The position numbers and the translations under genes were made by a program. From the NCBI GenBank assembly GCA_002021875.1, contig CP018627.1, forward strand, positions 5,952,001-6,016,000: DNA of 64,000 nt. Direction: 5' to 3'. The stretch is from Streptomyces hygroscopicus. Lineage in GTDB: Bacteria; Actinomycetota; Actinomycetes; Streptomycetales; Streptomycetaceae. Below, piece after piece: positions 1 through 9,037 of the stretch (position 1 is its first letter; every line of letters begins with the position of its first letter). The notes beneath the pieces are model-generated. The model had not been told where the DNA came from, did no database searches, and saw only the letters and a program-made list of their open reading frames with translations.

Positions 1-399
1 ATCTTCGCCTACGCGGAGGCCACCGTCCCGCTGATCACGGTCATCACCCGCAAGGCGTTCGGCGGCGCCTACGACGTCATGGGCTCCAAGCATCTGGGCG
101 CGGACCTCAACCTGGCCTGGCCCACCGCACAGATCGCGGTCATGGGCGCCCAGGGCGCGGTCAACATCCTCCACCGGCGCACCATCGCCGCCTCCGACGA
201 CCCGGAGACCACCCGCACCGAGCTGATCGCGGACTACGAGGACACCCTGCTGAATCCGTATATCGCGGCCGAGCGAGGGTATGTGGATGCTGTGATCATG
301 CCGTCCGAGACCCGCCGCCACATCGTCCGCGGACTGAGGACCCTGCGGAACAAGCGCGAGTCGCTGCCCCCCAAGAAGCACGGCAACATCCCCCTCTAG
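1..399 (+). CDS. pccB: Propionyl-CoA carboxylase beta subunit, C-terminal part (truncated by window edge)
   Basis: The reading frame is open from base 1 and gives the last 132 residues of a carboxyltransferase beta subunit. The segment has the family's C-terminal signature: [12 protein letters not shown], then the AVNILHRR region and a tail ending in KKHGNIPL. The subunit transfers the carboxyl group from carboxybiotin to propionyl- or acetyl-CoA to make methylmalonyl- or malonyl-CoA. The epsilon subunit gene starts 26 bases downstream, and the biotinylated alpha subunit lies 2.1 kb further on. The acyl-CoA preference cannot be read from this fragment; pccB is named from the neighbourhood. 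The 5' part lies outside the window. Confidence 0.9.
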   Translation: MFAYAEATVPLITVITRKAFGGAYDVMGSKHLGADLNLAWPTAQIAVMGAQGAVNILHRRTIAASDDPETTRTELIADYEDTLLNPYIAAERGYVDAVIMPSETRRHIVRGLRTLRNKRESLPPKKHGNIPL

Positions 400-424
400 C
401 CCCCTCGAGCGAAGGGCTAATTCC

Positions 425-631
425 ATGATCCGAATTGTCCGGGGCAACCCGACCCCCGAGGAGTTGGCCGCCGCACTGGCGGTGGTGCAAGCACGCGCGG
501 CGGCCGTCACGGCCGCTGCGCAGAGCGAGGACGATCCGGAGGAGTGGTCCGACCCGGCCCGCACCGTCCCCAGCCACCGGGTGCCGCATCCCGGCCCCAA
601 GGCGTGGCGTACCACCTACTGGCCCGCCTGA
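425..631 (+). CDS. pccE: Acyl-CoA carboxylase epsilon subunit
   Basis: This 68-residue protein matches the small actinobacterial epsilon subunit family. It opens with a strand (IRIVRGNPTPEELAAALAVV), has an Ala-rich helix, and closes with the diagnostic tail around WRTTYWPA. Epsilon subunits bind the carboxyltransferase beta hexamer and stimulate the carboxylase complex. The gene directly follows the beta subunit and is probably cotranscribed with it. A strong palindromic hairpin 37 bases downstream probably ends the unit. Family assignment is firm; pairing with the propionyl-type beta subunit is inferred from adjacency. Confidence 0.9.
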   Translation: MIRIVRGNPTPEELAAALAVVQARAAAVTAAAQSEDDPEEWSDPARTVPSHRVPHPGPKAWRTTYWPA

Positions 632-667
632 GAGCCGCGCGGTAAGGCCGGAATGGCACCTTCGCGC

Positions 668-701
668 CGGGGCGCCTGAGTACGCGTACTCAGGCGCCCC
701 G
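668..701 (+). terminator. Perfect 34-bp palindrome after the epsilon-subunit gene
   Basis: Two 17-base arms (CGGGGCGCCTGAGTACG and its complement) are exactly self-complementary with no loop spacer. There is no T tract, as is usual for Streptomyces terminators. It lies between the epsilon gene and a 43-codon ORF. The central GTACGCGTAC resembles a protein-binding palindrome, so an operator role is not excluded. Confidence 0.65.
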
Positions 702-727
702 CCGTCTGCGGCCCCAGGATCGGTCCC

Positions 728-859
728 ATGCTGTGGTCCGAGCCGCCCGATGAGCCGCCCGAGGAGCTGCGGCGCGCCGAGGCCATGCTCCGCCGCGCCC
801 GCACGGTCCTGACCGTCTCCGTGCTGCTCGCGATGTGCCTCCTCAGCATGTGGCCGTGA
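728..859 (+). CDS. Small single-span membrane protein
   Basis: The ORF encodes 43 residues beginning MLWSEPPDEPPEELRRAE. An acidic/Pro N-terminus is followed by an Arg-rich stretch and one hydrophobic segment (about residues 26-41, TVLTVSVLLAMCLLSM) ending WP. The pattern suggests a membrane peptide with its positive side in the cytoplasm. It sits between the epsilon subunit and maf. I do not recognise a function; it may be an assembly or accessory peptide, but nothing in the sequence shows that. Start and stop are clear, but no strong ribosome site is visible. Confidence 0.55.
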   Translation: MLWSEPPDEPPEELRRAEAMLRRARTVLTVSVLLAMCLLSMWP

Positions 860-1002
860 ATACGGCCCTGATCCGACCCCCGGCCTGATCTGGCTCAATC
901 TGACCTGCCCTGACCTGCTCCGACCTGCCCGAGAAGGCCGGTGCCATGGCCCGGCTCCGGCCCCCGGCCGGGCCGTCCCGGGGGCGGCTTACCCTGGTGC
1001 GC

Positions 1003-1605
1003 ATGACTGCGCAGCGCACTCTCATCCTCGCGTCCGCCTCGCCCGCCCGGCTCGGACTGCTGCGGCAGGCCGGAATGGCGCCGAAGGTGATCGTCAGCGG
1101 GGTGGACGAGGACGCGCTGAGCGCGGCGACACCCGCCGAGCTGGCCCGGGTGCTGGCCGAGGCGAAGGCCACCGCCGTGGCCGGGCTTCCGGAGGCGGCC
1201 GACTCTCTCGTCATCGGCTGCGACTCGGTGCTGGAGCTCGACGGTCTGGCGCTCGGCAAACCGGCGGACGCCGAGGAGGCCACCGCCCGCTGGAAGTCGA
1301 TGCGCGGCCGGGCCGGAGTGTTGCGCACCGGGCACTGCGTGATCGACACGGCGAGCGGCCGCCGCGCCTCGGCCACCGCGTCCACCACCGTCCGCTTCGG
1401 CGAGCCGACGGACGAGGAGATCGCGGCGTACGTCGCCAGCGGCGAACCGCTGCATGTGGCGGGGGCGTTCACGCTCGACGGCCGTTCGGCGCCGTTCATC
1501 GACGGCATCGAGGGCGACGCCGGAACCGTGATCGGGCTCTCCCTGCCGCTGTTCCGCCGTCTGCTGGCCGAGTTGGGCGTGCGGATCACGGCCCTCTGGG
1601 ACTAG
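1003..1605 (+). CDS. Maf-family nucleoside triphosphate pyrophosphatase
   Basis: The 200-residue protein has the Maf signature at the N-terminus ([18 protein letters not shown]) and the conserved central segments ([20 protein letters not shown]). Maf proteins hydrolyse dTTP/UTP or modified nucleotides to the monophosphate plus pyrophosphate, limiting their incorporation into nucleic acids. The start is placed at the ATG giving [13 protein letters not shown], because upstream codons are low-complexity Pro/Gly and the family begins directly with this strand. It lies between the carboxylase subunit genes, an arrangement I know from other Streptomyces. The exact nucleotide preference is not visible. 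Confidence 0.9.
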   Translation: MTAQRTLILASASPARLGLLRQAGMAPKVIVSGVDEDALSAATPAELARVLAEAKATAVAGLPEAADSLVIGCDSVLELDGLALGKPADAEEATARWKSMRGRAGVLRTGHCVIDTASGRRASATASTTVRFGEPTDEEIAAYVASGEPLHVAGAFTLDGRSAPFIDGIEGDAGTVIGLSLPLFRRLLAELGVRITALWD

Positions 1606-1650
1606 GGGTCTCCCTGCCTCTTGGCGACTGGTCTCCCCGCCTCTCGGGCG

Positions 1651-1750
1651 ACTAGGGACTCCCCTGAGTCAGGCCAGGCCGGGGGCTAGGGATTCCCTCC
1701 CGAATCAGGCCGGGCCCGGCTAGGGATTTCCCCTGAATCAGGCCGGGCTG
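1651..1750. repeat. Three imperfect ~35-bp tandem repeats at the 3' ends of maf and the membrane protein gene
   Basis: The sequence CTAGGGAtTcCCcTGAaTCAGGCCgGGC recurs about three times between the maf stop codon and the stop of the convergent membrane protein gene, overlapping the latter's last codons. It looks like slippage-generated duplication of gene-end DNA. Confidence 0.6.
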
Positions 1751-2190
1751 GGGGCGTCCTGGCCGCCGCCCGCGGCCGCCGCGGAGGGCTCGGCGGGCGG
1801 CTCCGCCTCGTACCCCAGCAGGCTCAGCACGATCAGCCCCAGCACCACCATCAAGAACGCGAACGCCGACCAGCCCACCAGGCCGACCGCGAACGCGCCC
1901 ACCAGCCCGTGCACCACCGCACAGGTGACGAGCAGGATGCGGGCGAGGCGGCCGGGCGCGCGGTCGCGCACGGCGGTGCGCAGCAGCACCACCCCGCACA
2001 CCAGCAGATAGAGGCCGAAGAGGCCGCCCCCGACCCAGGTGCCGATGGACATCGCGTCGGTGTCGAGGCCGCCCAGGGACATCTGCTGACGGTCCACGAC
2101 CAGGCCGAGGATCCAGTTCAGCAGCGCTATACCGACCGCTTCGAACATGAGCGTCACAGCCGCTACCGCGGCCACTGGTCTGCGCGCCAC
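1738..2190 (-). CDS. Four-helix membrane protein of unknown function
   Basis: The 150-residue protein has about four hydrophobic segments (roughly 5-33, 50-72, 82-104 and 106-127) and a short Ala/Glu/Pro-rich tail. The fourth segment, AFAFLMVVLGLIVLSLLGYEAE, ends at a typical membrane boundary. It is convergent with maf and divergent from the accA2 upstream region. I recognise it only as a hypothetical protein conserved at this carboxylase locus in streptomycetes. No catalytic motif is visible. Confidence 0.75.
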   Translation of the reverse strand: MARRPVAAVAAVTLMFEAVGIALLNWILGLVVDRQQMSLGGLDTDAMSIGTWVGGGLFGLYLLVCGVVLLRTAVRDRAPGRLARILLVTCAVVHGLVGAFAVGLVGWSAFAFLMVVLGLIVLSLLGYEAEPPAEPSAAAAGGGQDAPSPA

Positions 2191-2535
2191 CGTGTTCCCC
2201 CTCCACTCCGTCAGTGCCGAAGCACGCTACTAACGGGTAAGCGCTGCCACAAGGGGTGCGGACGAGCTGAACGCCATGGCAAAGTTTCCGCCCGGCATTC
2301 GTAGGGTTTCCACAAAGAAACGTGAAGCGCCGCAGCACGGCGGGCCAGAGACCTTGCCCACACCGTGGACGGCGCACCAGCCCCGAAAACCGGGCGTACG
2401 GTGGAGCGACGGGGGATTTGGTCGCTCGCTCAACGCGAGGTTCACGCTCCGTGTGGTCAAGCTCACGCCCGGGATCTTCTCGGCGCGAGGTGTCGCCTGT
2501 ACCTAAACTCGGCTTGTTTCAAGGAGGGAGCCATC
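2191..2535. other. Intergenic region between the membrane protein gene and accA2
   Basis: About 345 bases that should hold the divergent promoters of the membrane protein gene and accA2. The carboxylase frame stays open back to 2365, but that segment has no family similarity and the ribosome site is at 2521-2527. I see no operator or repeat here. Confidence 0.5.
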
Positions 2536-4284
2536 GTGCGCAAGGTGCTCATCGCCAACCGTGGCGAGATCGCTGTCCGTGTTGCCCGTGCCTGCCGGGA
2601 TGCCGGGATCGCGAGCGTAGCCGTCTACGCCGATCCGGACCGGGACGCTGTGCATGTGCGCGCGGCCGATGAAGCCTATGCGCTGGGCGGTGACACCCCG
2701 GCGGCCAGCTATCTCGACCAGGCCAAAGTCCTGGCCGCGGCCGCCGAATCCGGCGCCGACGCCATCCACCCCGGCTACGGATTCCTCTCCGAGAACGCCG
2801 AATTCGCCCAGGCCGTCCTGGACGCGGGCCTGACCTGGATCGGCCCCCCGCCGCACGCCATCCGCGACCTGGGCGACAAAGTCGCCGCCCGCCACATCGC
2901 CCAGCGCGCCGGCGCCCCCCTGGTCGCCGGCACCCCCGACCCGGTCTCCGGCGCGGACGAGGTCGTGGCCTTCGCCGAACAGCACGGCCTGCCCATCGCC
3001 ATCAAAGCCGCCTTCGGCGGCGGCGGCCGCGGCCTGAAGGTCGCCCGCACCATGGAAGAAGTCCCCGAGCTCTACGACTCCGCCGTCCGCGAGGCCGTCG
3101 CGGCCTTCGGCCGCGGAGAGTGCTTCGTCGAGCGCTACCTCGACAAGCCCCGCCATGTGGAGACCCAGTGCCTGGCCGACACCCACGGCAACGTCGTGGT
3201 CGTCTCCACCCGTGACTGCTCCCTCCAGCGCCGCCACCAAAAGCTCGTCGAAGAGGCCCCGGCCCCCTTCCTGACCCAGGAACAGAACGACCAGCTCTAC
3301 GCCGCCTCCAAAGCCATCCTCAAGGAGGCGGGCTACGTGGGGGCGGGGACGGTGGAGTTCCTGGTCGGCAACGACGGCACCATCTCCTTCCTCGAGGTCA
3401 ACACCCGTCTCCAGGTGGAGCACCCGGTCACCGAGGAGGTCACCGGCATCGACCTGGTCCGCGAGATGTTCCGCATCGCCGACGGCGAGGCCATCGGCTA
3501 CGACGACCCGCAGATGCGGGGCCACTCCTTCGAGTTCCGCATCAACGGCGAGGACCCGGGCCGCAACTTCCTGCCCGCCCCCGGCACGGTGACCTCCTTC
3601 GTCCCGCCCGCCGGGCCCGGTGTCCGGCTGGACGCGGGCGTGGAGTCCGGCAGCGTCATCGGCCCGGCGTGGGACTCGCTGCTGGCCAAGCTGATCGTCA
3701 CCGGCGCCACCCGCACCCAGGCCCTCCAGCGCGCCGCCCGCGCGCTGGCCGAGTTCCAGGTCGAGGGCATGGCCACCGCGATCCCGTTCCACCAGGCGGT
3801 AGTGGTGGACCCGGCGTTCACCAGCGAGCCGTTCACGATCCACACCCGCTGGATCGAGACCGAGTTCAACAACACCATCACCCCCTTCGCCCCCGTCAGC
3901 CCCGACGAGGACGAAGAGCCCACCGGCCGCGAGACCGTCGTGGTCGAGGTCGGCGGCAAGCGGCTTGAGGTCTCGCTGCCCGCCTCCCTGGGCATGGCCA
4001 CCGCCCCGGCGGGCGGCTCGAAGAAGCCGAAGCGCAAGGCGGTCAAGAAGTCCGGCTCAGCCGCCTCCGGCGACGCCCTGGCCTCCCCCATGCAGGGCAC
4101 CATCGTCAAGGTCGCCGTCAACGAGGGCGACACCGTGGCCGAGGGCGACCTCATCGTCGTCCTGGAGGCCATGAAGATGGAACAGCCCCTCAACGCCCAC
4201 CGCGCGGGCACCGTCAAGGGCCTGGCCGCCGAGGTCGGCGCGTCCATCACCTCGGGCGCGGTCATCTGCGAGATCAAGGACTGA
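2536..4284 (+). CDS. accA2: Acetyl/propionyl-CoA carboxylase alpha subunit (biotin carboxylase + biotin carrier)
   Basis: The 582-residue protein joins a biotin carboxylase (about 1-450) to a C-terminal biotin carrier domain (about 510-582). Visible motifs are [13 protein letters not shown] at the N-terminus, the ATP-grasp glycine loop GGGGRG near residue 162, [15 protein letters not shown], and EAMKM with the biotinylated Lys near 547. A Lys-rich linker ([10 protein letters not shown]) precedes the carrier domain. It carboxylates biotin using ATP and bicarbonate, supplying the beta/epsilon complexes that make malonyl- and methylmalonyl-CoA. The GTG at 2536 is chosen because AAGGAGG lies 8 bases upstream and the family starts with this strand. 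A tandem repeat of the gene's last codons follows the stop. Confidence 0.95.
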   Translation: MRKVLIANRGEIAVRVARACRDAGIASVAVYADPDRDAVHVRAADEAYALGGDTPAASYLDQAKVLAAAAESGADAIHPGYGFLSENAEFAQAVLDAGLTWIGPPPHAIRDLGDKVAARHIAQRAGAPLVAGTPDPVSGADEVVAFAEQHGLPIAIKAAFGGGGRGLKVARTMEEVPELYDSAVREAVAAFGRGECFVERYLDKPRHVETQCLADTHGNVVVVSTRDCSLQRRHQKLVEEAPAPFLTQEQNDQLYAASKAILKEAGYVGAGTVEFLVGNDGTISFLEVNTRLQVEHPVTEEVTGIDLVREMFRIADGEAIGYDDPQMRGHSFEFRINGEDPGRNFLPAPGTVTSFVPPAGPGVRLDAGVESGSVIGPAWDSLLAKLIVTGATRTQALQRAARALAEFQVEGMATAIPFHQAVVVDPAFTSEPFTIHTRWIETEFNNTITPFAPVSPDEDEEPTGRETVVVEVGGKRLEVSLPASLGMATAPAGGSKKPKRKAVKKSGSAASGDALASPMQGTIVKVAVNEGDTVAEGDLIVVLEAMKMEQPLNAHRAGTVKGLAAEVGASITSGAVICEIKD

Positions 4285-4340
4285 CGCGCAGATCAGGGAC
4301 TGAGGCGGAGATCAGGGACTGAGGCGGGGATCAAGGACTG
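4272..4340 (+). repeat. 19-bp tandem repeat copying the end of accA2
   Basis: The last codons of accA2 (GATCAAGGACTGA) are repeated about 3.6 times with a 19-bp period across the stop codon and into the 3' flank. The first unit is coding and the rest are not. Confidence 0.75.
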
Positions 4341-4360
4341 CCCCGCCTCCCCCCGCACAT

Positions 4361-4403
4361 GACGGCGGGCCCCGACCGGAATCCTCCGGCCGGGGCCCGC
4401 CGT
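4361..4403. terminator. Hairpin between accA2 and the convergent esterase gene
   Basis: Arms GACGGCGGGCCCCG...CGG and CCG...CGGGGCCCGCCGTC pair around a short AATCCT loop. It lies between convergent genes and could serve both strands. Confidence 0.75.
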
Positions 4404-4420
4404 CGTCGTGTCCGACCCGC

Positions 4421-5599
4421 TCAGCGGCCGTGCACCACGTCCTGGGGGAAGGTGAGCTGGCCGTTCATCCAGCGCAGGGCCGTGGGCAGCTCGCGACGCC
4501 AGGTGCGGAAGTTGTGGCTGCCCCGGTCCAGGATGATCGACTGCGCGCTCATCGGGGGCCGGACCGCGGCCAGGAAGTCGCGCGTGGCGGCGTAGTTGGG
4601 CTCGCCCCGGCGGCTGGAGGACACCAGCACCGACACCTGCGGCTGGGGCAGCCGGCGCAGCCGCCACAGCAGATCGTGCTCACGCTTGCCGCGCTCGCCC
4701 TGCGGGCCCGGGCCGAAGAGGTCGCCGGTGGTGGGGTCATTGACCACGCGGTAGTCGGGCGACAGGGCCGCGGCCGCGCCGTAGACGCGGGGATGACGCA
4801 AAGTCAGCTCAAGGGCGCAGGTGCCGCCCGAGGAATAGCCCAGCACGCCCCAGGCGCTGGGGTCATGGCCGATCCGGTAGTGCCCCCGCAGCGCCTCGGG
4901 CAGGTCCTGGGAGAAGTAGGTCTCGGCCTGCGGGCCGCCGGGGACGTCCACGCATTCGGTGTCGCGGGGCGGGGCGATGGTGGGCCGCACCATCACGATG
5001 ACCGCCGGCTGCATCGCCCCGGTGCGGATCAGCCCGCCCGCGGTCTGGGGCAGCCGCAGATGCTGGGCCAGCAGGAAGGATCCGCCCGGATAGCCGCTGA
5101 TCGCCACGATCACCGGGAAGCGCTGCCGGGCGTACTGGCGCTGGAAGTACTGCGGCGGCAGATACACATACGCCGGGCTGGCCACCTGGCTGCGGCGCCC
5201 CAGGATCCGCACCGACTCGACCTTGCCCGCCTTGTCGGGGGGCCCGCTCGGCAGTCCGTGCACCGTGTCCAGCCCCTGCGGCGGGGCGGGCCGCACCAGC
5301 CCGCCCGACGCCCCGACCGGCTCCGCGGCGCCGCCCTGCACATGGGACAGGGCCGCCGGTGCCGCGTCGTCCTCGCCCAGCAGTTCGTCCCAGGACCCGT
5401 AGAACTGGAAGTTGGTGTTCACCGCGAGGGCCAGCGCGGCCACGATCGCGCACTGGGTCACGGCGAGGGCGGCTAGCCGGCCCAGCCAGGCCCGTACGCC
5501 CCGGCCCGCGAAGCGCGGCCACAGCCAGAGCGTCAGCCCCGCGCACCCTACGGCGAGGGCGATCATCACATACTCGAGTGAGCGACTGGTCAGTCCCAT
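4421..5599 (-). CDS. Secreted or membrane-anchored alpha/beta-hydrolase, antigen-85/esterase D family
   Basis: The 392-residue protein starts MGLTSRSLEYVMIALAVGC, with N-terminal hydrophobic stretches (about 9-27 and 43-62) that anchor or export it. The remainder is a putative esterase domain: PVIVAISGYPGGS, the nucleophile elbow LGYSSGG, and a C-terminal DRGSHNFRTW carrying the likely catalytic His. The family includes mycolyltransferase-like and feruloyl-esterase-like enzymes; Streptomyces lacks mycolates, so an extracellular esterase is more likely. The start is the internal ATG at 5599, since the 22 upstream residues look like out-of-frame leader. It is divergent from a TetR regulator gene 147 bases away, which may control it. 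Confidence 0.85.
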   Translation of the reverse strand: MGLTSRSLEYVMIALAVGCAGLTLWLWPRFAGRGVRAWLGRLAALAVTQCAIVAALALAVNTNFQFYGSWDELLGEDDAAPAALSHVQGGAAEPVGASGGLVRPAPPQGLDTVHGLPSGPPDKAGKVESVRILGRRSQVASPAYVYLPPQYFQRQYARQRFPVIVAISGYPGGSFLLAQHLRLPQTAGGLIRTGAMQPAVIVMVRPTIAPPRDTECVDVPGGPQAETYFSQDLPEALRGHYRIGHDPSAWGVLGYSSGGTCALELTLRHPRVYGAAAALSPDYRVVNDPTTGDLFGPGPQGERGKREHDLLWRLRRLPQPQVSVLVSSSRRGEPNYAATRDFLAAVRPPMSAQSIILDRGSHNFRTWRRELPTALRWMNGQLTFPQDVVHGR

Positions 5600-5746
5600 C
5601 GTTCTTCCACTCCGACGCACCGCAACGCACGATGCCGTCGCCCTGTTTGATGCCGTTCGCGGCACCCGCGTTGCCTGGCCAGGGCGTGCCTCCGGTCACG
5701 AAATGGCATGCTTGACTCACGGGCAGCCACGGCAGGGAGGACCGCG

Positions 5747-6340
5747 ATGGCGATCGAGACAGCCACGGCGCAGATGCCACCGCGCCCCATGCGCGCCGAC
5801 GCGCGCCGCAACTACGAACGGCTGCTGGCCGAGGCGCGCACGGCCTTCACCCGGCACGGTACCGATGCCTCGCTGGAGGACATCGCACGCCGCGCGGGCG
5901 TCGGCATCGGCACGCTCTACCGCCACTTCCCCAACCGCACCGCGCTGATGGGCGCGGTCTTCCAGGGCGAGATATGCGCCCTGCTGGAGCGGTCGCGGGA
6001 GCTGGCCAAGGCGCCGCGGCCATGTCAGGCGCTGATCGACTGGCTGCGCGCCATCGTCGACCACGCCAGCATCTACCGCGGGCTCTCCCGGGCCCTGATG
6101 GCGTGCTCGGGAGACGAGACCTCCGCGCTGTCCCGCGGCTGCGGTCTGCCGCTGCGCGAGGCGGGCAGTGAACTGCTCGCCCGCGCCCAGCAGAGTGGTG
6201 CCGTACGGTCCGATGTGGTCATCGCCGATCTGATGCAGCTCACCAACGCGATCGGGCTGGCCGTGGAGCAGTCGCCGGACGACCCTGAGTTGGCCGACCG
6301 GCTGCTGGCACTGGCCTTCACCGGTCTCAAGGCCCGCTGA
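5747..6340 (+). CDS. TetR-family transcriptional regulator
   Basis: The 197-residue protein has the TetR helix-turn-helix near residues 30-60 (SLEDIARRAGVGIGTLYRHFPNRTAL) followed by a helical ligand domain and a C-terminal TetR-type region with a DDPELADRLLALAF helix. The ATG at 5747 is chosen because GGGAGG sits 6 bases upstream; the frame extends to 5708 without a better site. TetR proteins usually repress a neighbour until a small molecule binds. The divergent esterase gene is the natural candidate target, but no obvious palindrome was found between them. Confidence 0.9.
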   Translation: MAIETATAQMPPRPMRADARRNYERLLAEARTAFTRHGTDASLEDIARRAGVGIGTLYRHFPNRTALMGAVFQGEICALLERSRELAKAPRPCQALIDWLRAIVDHASIYRGLSRALMACSGDETSALSRGCGLPLREAGSELLARAQQSGAVRSDVVIADLMQLTNAIGLAVEQSPDDPELADRLLALAFTGLKAR

Positions 6341-6359
6341 CACCGGCCGGCGCCCCTCG

Positions 6360-7376
6360 CTAGCGGCGGCGCGGCGCCAGATCCGCCACCCGCCCCGGCT
6401 GTTCCCCCAGCGGCACCGCGCCGCGCAACTGCGCGGAGCCGGGGCCGCCCGGCGGATGGGGGTGGTTACGGCGCGGCCCCGGCAGCGGCAGGCCCTCCTC
6501 GCCGCCGCCACGGCCCTGGGACGCGCCCAGCCGCCCCGACTGCCGCCCCGCCGAACCACCGCCCTCACCGCTCCCGGCCGGGCCGGACCCCGCGCCCGGC
6601 CCGGCCACGGCGATCTGAACCCCTTGGTCCGCGAGGGCCTGGAGCTCGGTCAGGGCACGGTCGTCATGGGCGGGTGGTTCATCGGTCACCAGCCGCGTGA
6701 TCACATCGGTGGGCACCGTCTGGAACATGGTGTCGGTGCCCAGCTTCGTATGGTCGGCGAGCACGACCACCTCCGCCGCCGCCTGGACCAGCGCCCGGTC
6801 GACGCTGGCCGAAAGCATGTTGGAGGTGGACAGGCCGCGCTCGGCGGTCAGCCCGCTGCCGGACAGGAAGGCGCGAGAGACCCGCAGCCCCTGCAGGGAC
6901 TGCTCGGCGCCGCTGCCGACCAGGGCGTAGTTGGAGCCGCGCAGGGTGCCACCGGTCATCACGACCTCGACCCGGTTGGCATGCGCCAACGCCTGTGCGA
7001 CCAGCAGGGAATTGGTGACCACGGTCAGCCCCGGAACCCGCGCGAGCCGGCGGGCCAGCTCCTGCGTGGTGGTTCCGGCGCCGACGACCACGGCCTCGCC
7101 CTCGTCGACGAGACCGGCCGCGAGATCGGCGATGGCCGTCTTCTCCGCGGTCGCTAGATGGGATTTCTGCGGGAAGCCGGACTCCCTGGTGAATCCGCCC
7201 GGCAGCACCGCACCGCCGTGCCGGCGGTCGAGCAGTCCTTCTGCCTCCAGCGCCCGCACATCACGCCGTACGGTCACTTCGGAGGTCTGGACGACGCGGG
7301 CGAGCTCCCGGAGCGACACCGCTCCGTTCGCACGCACCATTTCAAGGATCAATTGGCGACGTTCTGCAGCGAACAC
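6360..7376 (-). CDS. DeoR-family transcriptional regulator with a long Gly/Pro/Arg-rich tail
   Basis: Residues 1-55 form the DeoR helix-turn-helix (RRQLILEMVRANGAVSLRELARVVQTSEVTVRRDV). Residues about 75-235 form the sugar-phosphate sensor domain (GAGTTTQELARRL; VVTNSLLVAQAL; LGTDTMFQTVPTDVITRLVTDE). DeoR proteins usually sense phosphorylated sugars. The protein is 338 residues against about 255 for the family, and the extra C-terminal ~80 residues are low-complexity. The start is a GTG at 7376. It is the nearest regulator to the deoxynucleoside genes 3' of it and is one candidate for reading the nucleoside palindromes; that link is inference. Confidence 0.88.
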   Translation of the reverse strand: MFAAERRQLILEMVRANGAVSLRELARVVQTSEVTVRRDVRALEAEGLLDRRHGGAVLPGGFTRESGFPQKSHLATAEKTAIADLAAGLVDEGEAVVVGAGTTTQELARRLARVPGLTVVTNSLLVAQALAHANRVEVVMTGGTLRGSNYALVGSGAEQSLQGLRVSRAFLSGSGLTAERGLSTSNMLSASVDRALVQAAAEVVVLADHTKLGTDTMFQTVPTDVITRLVTDEPPAHDDRALTELQALADQGVQIAVAGPGAGSGPAGSGEGGGSAGRQSGRLGASQGRGGGEEGLPLPGPRRNHPHPPGGPGSAQLRGAVPLGEQPGRVADLAPRRR

Positions 7377-7477
7377 GAAACTGACAGTAACGCCAACGAC
7401 CGTCTGTTTTCAGCAGCTTGCACCAATTAGCAGAAGTTGGACATCTCTGAAGGCACGAAGTGCTATAAGGACCGGAT

Positions 7478-8926
7478 CTACGACTCTTCCTGAGTCTTCC
7501 GGGTGTGCAACTGCCGCGCCACCTCGGCGATCGAACCGGACAGCGAGGGGTAGACCGTGAACGCCTTGGCGATCTGCTCCACCGTCAGGTTGTTGTCGAC
7601 CGCCAGCGACATCGGGTGGATCAGCTCGCTCGCCCGCGGCGCGACCACCACACCACCGACCACGATGCCGGTGCCCGGACGGCAGAAGATCTTGACGAAG
7701 CCGTCCCGGATGCCCTGCATCTTCGCCCGCGGATTGCGCAGCAGCGGCAGCTTCACCACCCGGGCGTCGATCTTCCCGCCGTCCACATCCGCCTGCGAGT
7801 AGCCGACCGTGGCGATCTCGGGGTCGGTGAAGACGTTCGCGGAAACCGTCTTCAGGTTCAGCGGCGCCACCGCGTCCCCCAGGAAGTGGTACATCGCGAT
7901 CCGGCCCTGCATCGCCGCCACCGAGGCCAGCGCCAGCACCCCGGTGCAGTCACCGGCCGCGTAGATGCCCGGCGCGCTGGTCCGGGACACCTTGTCGGTC
8001 AGGATGTGCCCCGACTCCGCGAGCTTGACCCCGGCCTCCTCCAGGCCCATGTCCGCCGTGTTCGGGATCGAGCCGACCGCCATCAGACAGTGGGTGCCGG
8101 AGATGACCCGCCCGTCCGAGAGCGTGACCTCCACCCGGTCCCCGACCCGCTTGGCCGCCTGCGCGCGCGAGCGGGACATCACGTTCATCCCCCGGCGCCG
8201 GAACACGTCCTCCAGGACCGCCGCCGCGTCCGGGTCCTCGCCCGGCAGCACCCGGTCCCGGCTGGAGACCAGCGTGACCTTCGACCCCAGCGCCTGATAC
8301 GCACCCGCGAACTCCGCACCCGTGACACCGGAGCCGACCACGATCAGCTCCTTGGGGAGCTCGTCCAGGTCGTACACCTGCGTCCAGTTCAGGATCCGCT
8401 CGCCGTCCGGCTTCGCGTCCGGGATCTCCCTCGGGTGGGCACCGGTCGCCACCAGCACCGCGTCCGCCACCAGCGTCTGCTCGGTGCCGTCCACCGCCCG
8501 CACGATCACCCGCCGCGAGCCGTCCAGCGACTGCTGCGGCTCCACCCGCCCGTACCCGCGCATGACCCGGCCACCGGCCCGGGTGACCGAGGCCGTGATG
8601 TCGTGCGACTGGGCGAGCGCGAGCCGCTTCACCCGGCGGTTGACCTTGCCGAGATCCACGCCGACCACCCGGGCCGCCTGCTCCAGCGGCGGGGTGTCGT
8701 CGGCGACGATGATCCCCAATTCCTCATAGGAGGAATCGAAGGTCGTCATCACCTCAGCGGTGGCGATCAACGTCTTCGACGGCACGCAGTCGGTGAGCAC
8801 CGACGCGCCGCCCAGACCGTCGCAATCGACGACGGTCACCTCCGAGCCGAGCTGCGCGGCGACCAGCGCCGCCTCATAGCCGCCGGGTCCGCCACCAATG
8901 ATCACGATCCGAGTCACATGCTCCAT
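7478..8926 (-). CDS. NAD(P)H-quinone reductase, LpdA type (flavoprotein disulfide reductase fold)
   Basis: The 482-residue protein has the FAD-binding motif VIIGGGPGGYEAA at the N-terminus, a central NAD(P) motif (VVGSGVTGAEFAGAYQALG) and the C-terminal dimerisation domain. In the active-site segment GLGGASVLTDCVPSK only Cys47 is present; the partner cysteine of true lipoamide dehydrogenases is Ser42. Mycobacterium tuberculosis LpdA (Rv3303c) shows the same loss and acts as an NAD(P)H quinone reductase, so that role is the best guess. Such enzymes protect against redox-cycling compounds. It is followed on the same strand by the DeoR gene and is divergent from the cyclotransferase-like gene. 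Confidence 0.9.
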   Translation of the reverse strand: MEHVTRIVIIGGGPGGYEAALVAAQLGSEVTVVDCDGLGGASVLTDCVPSKTLIATAEVMTTFDSSYEELGIIVADDTPPLEQAARVVGVDLGKVNRRVKRLALAQSHDITASVTRAGGRVMRGYGRVEPQQSLDGSRRVIVRAVDGTEQTLVADAVLVATGAHPREIPDAKPDGERILNWTQVYDLDELPKELIVVGSGVTGAEFAGAYQALGSKVTLVSSRDRVLPGEDPDAAAVLEDVFRRRGMNVMSRSRAQAAKRVGDRVEVTLSDGRVISGTHCLMAVGSIPNTADMGLEEAGVKLAESGHILTDKVSRTSAPGIYAAGDCTGVLALASVAAMQGRIAMYHFLGDAVAPLNLKTVSANVFTDPEIATVGYSQADVDGGKIDARVVKLPLLRNPRAKMQGIRDGFVKIFCRPGTGIVVGGVVVAPRASELIHPMSLAVDNNLTVEQIAKAFTVYPSLSGSIAEVARQLHTRKTQEES

Positions 8927-9037
8927 TGTCCCGCACCGGTTCGACTGGCTTCAGCCCGGGGGGTTTCGCGGGGGCGACTGACGTACGAACCTCCCACCCC
9001 GAGGGCCGTTCCGCCCCACTCCCGTACCCTCAGACCC

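Noticed and set aside
668..701. The palindrome containing GTACGCGTAC as a fifth nucleoside operator
   Set aside because: The core differs (GTACGCGTAC versus CTACGCGCGTAG), it lies after a carboxylase gene rather than before a nucleoside gene, and the 17-bp arms fit a terminator.
7505..9037. Open frame extending the cyclotransferase-like gene 1.5 kb upstream
   Set aside because: It is antisense to the LpdA-type gene, with composition typical of an opposite-strand shadow; the family start is at 9038.
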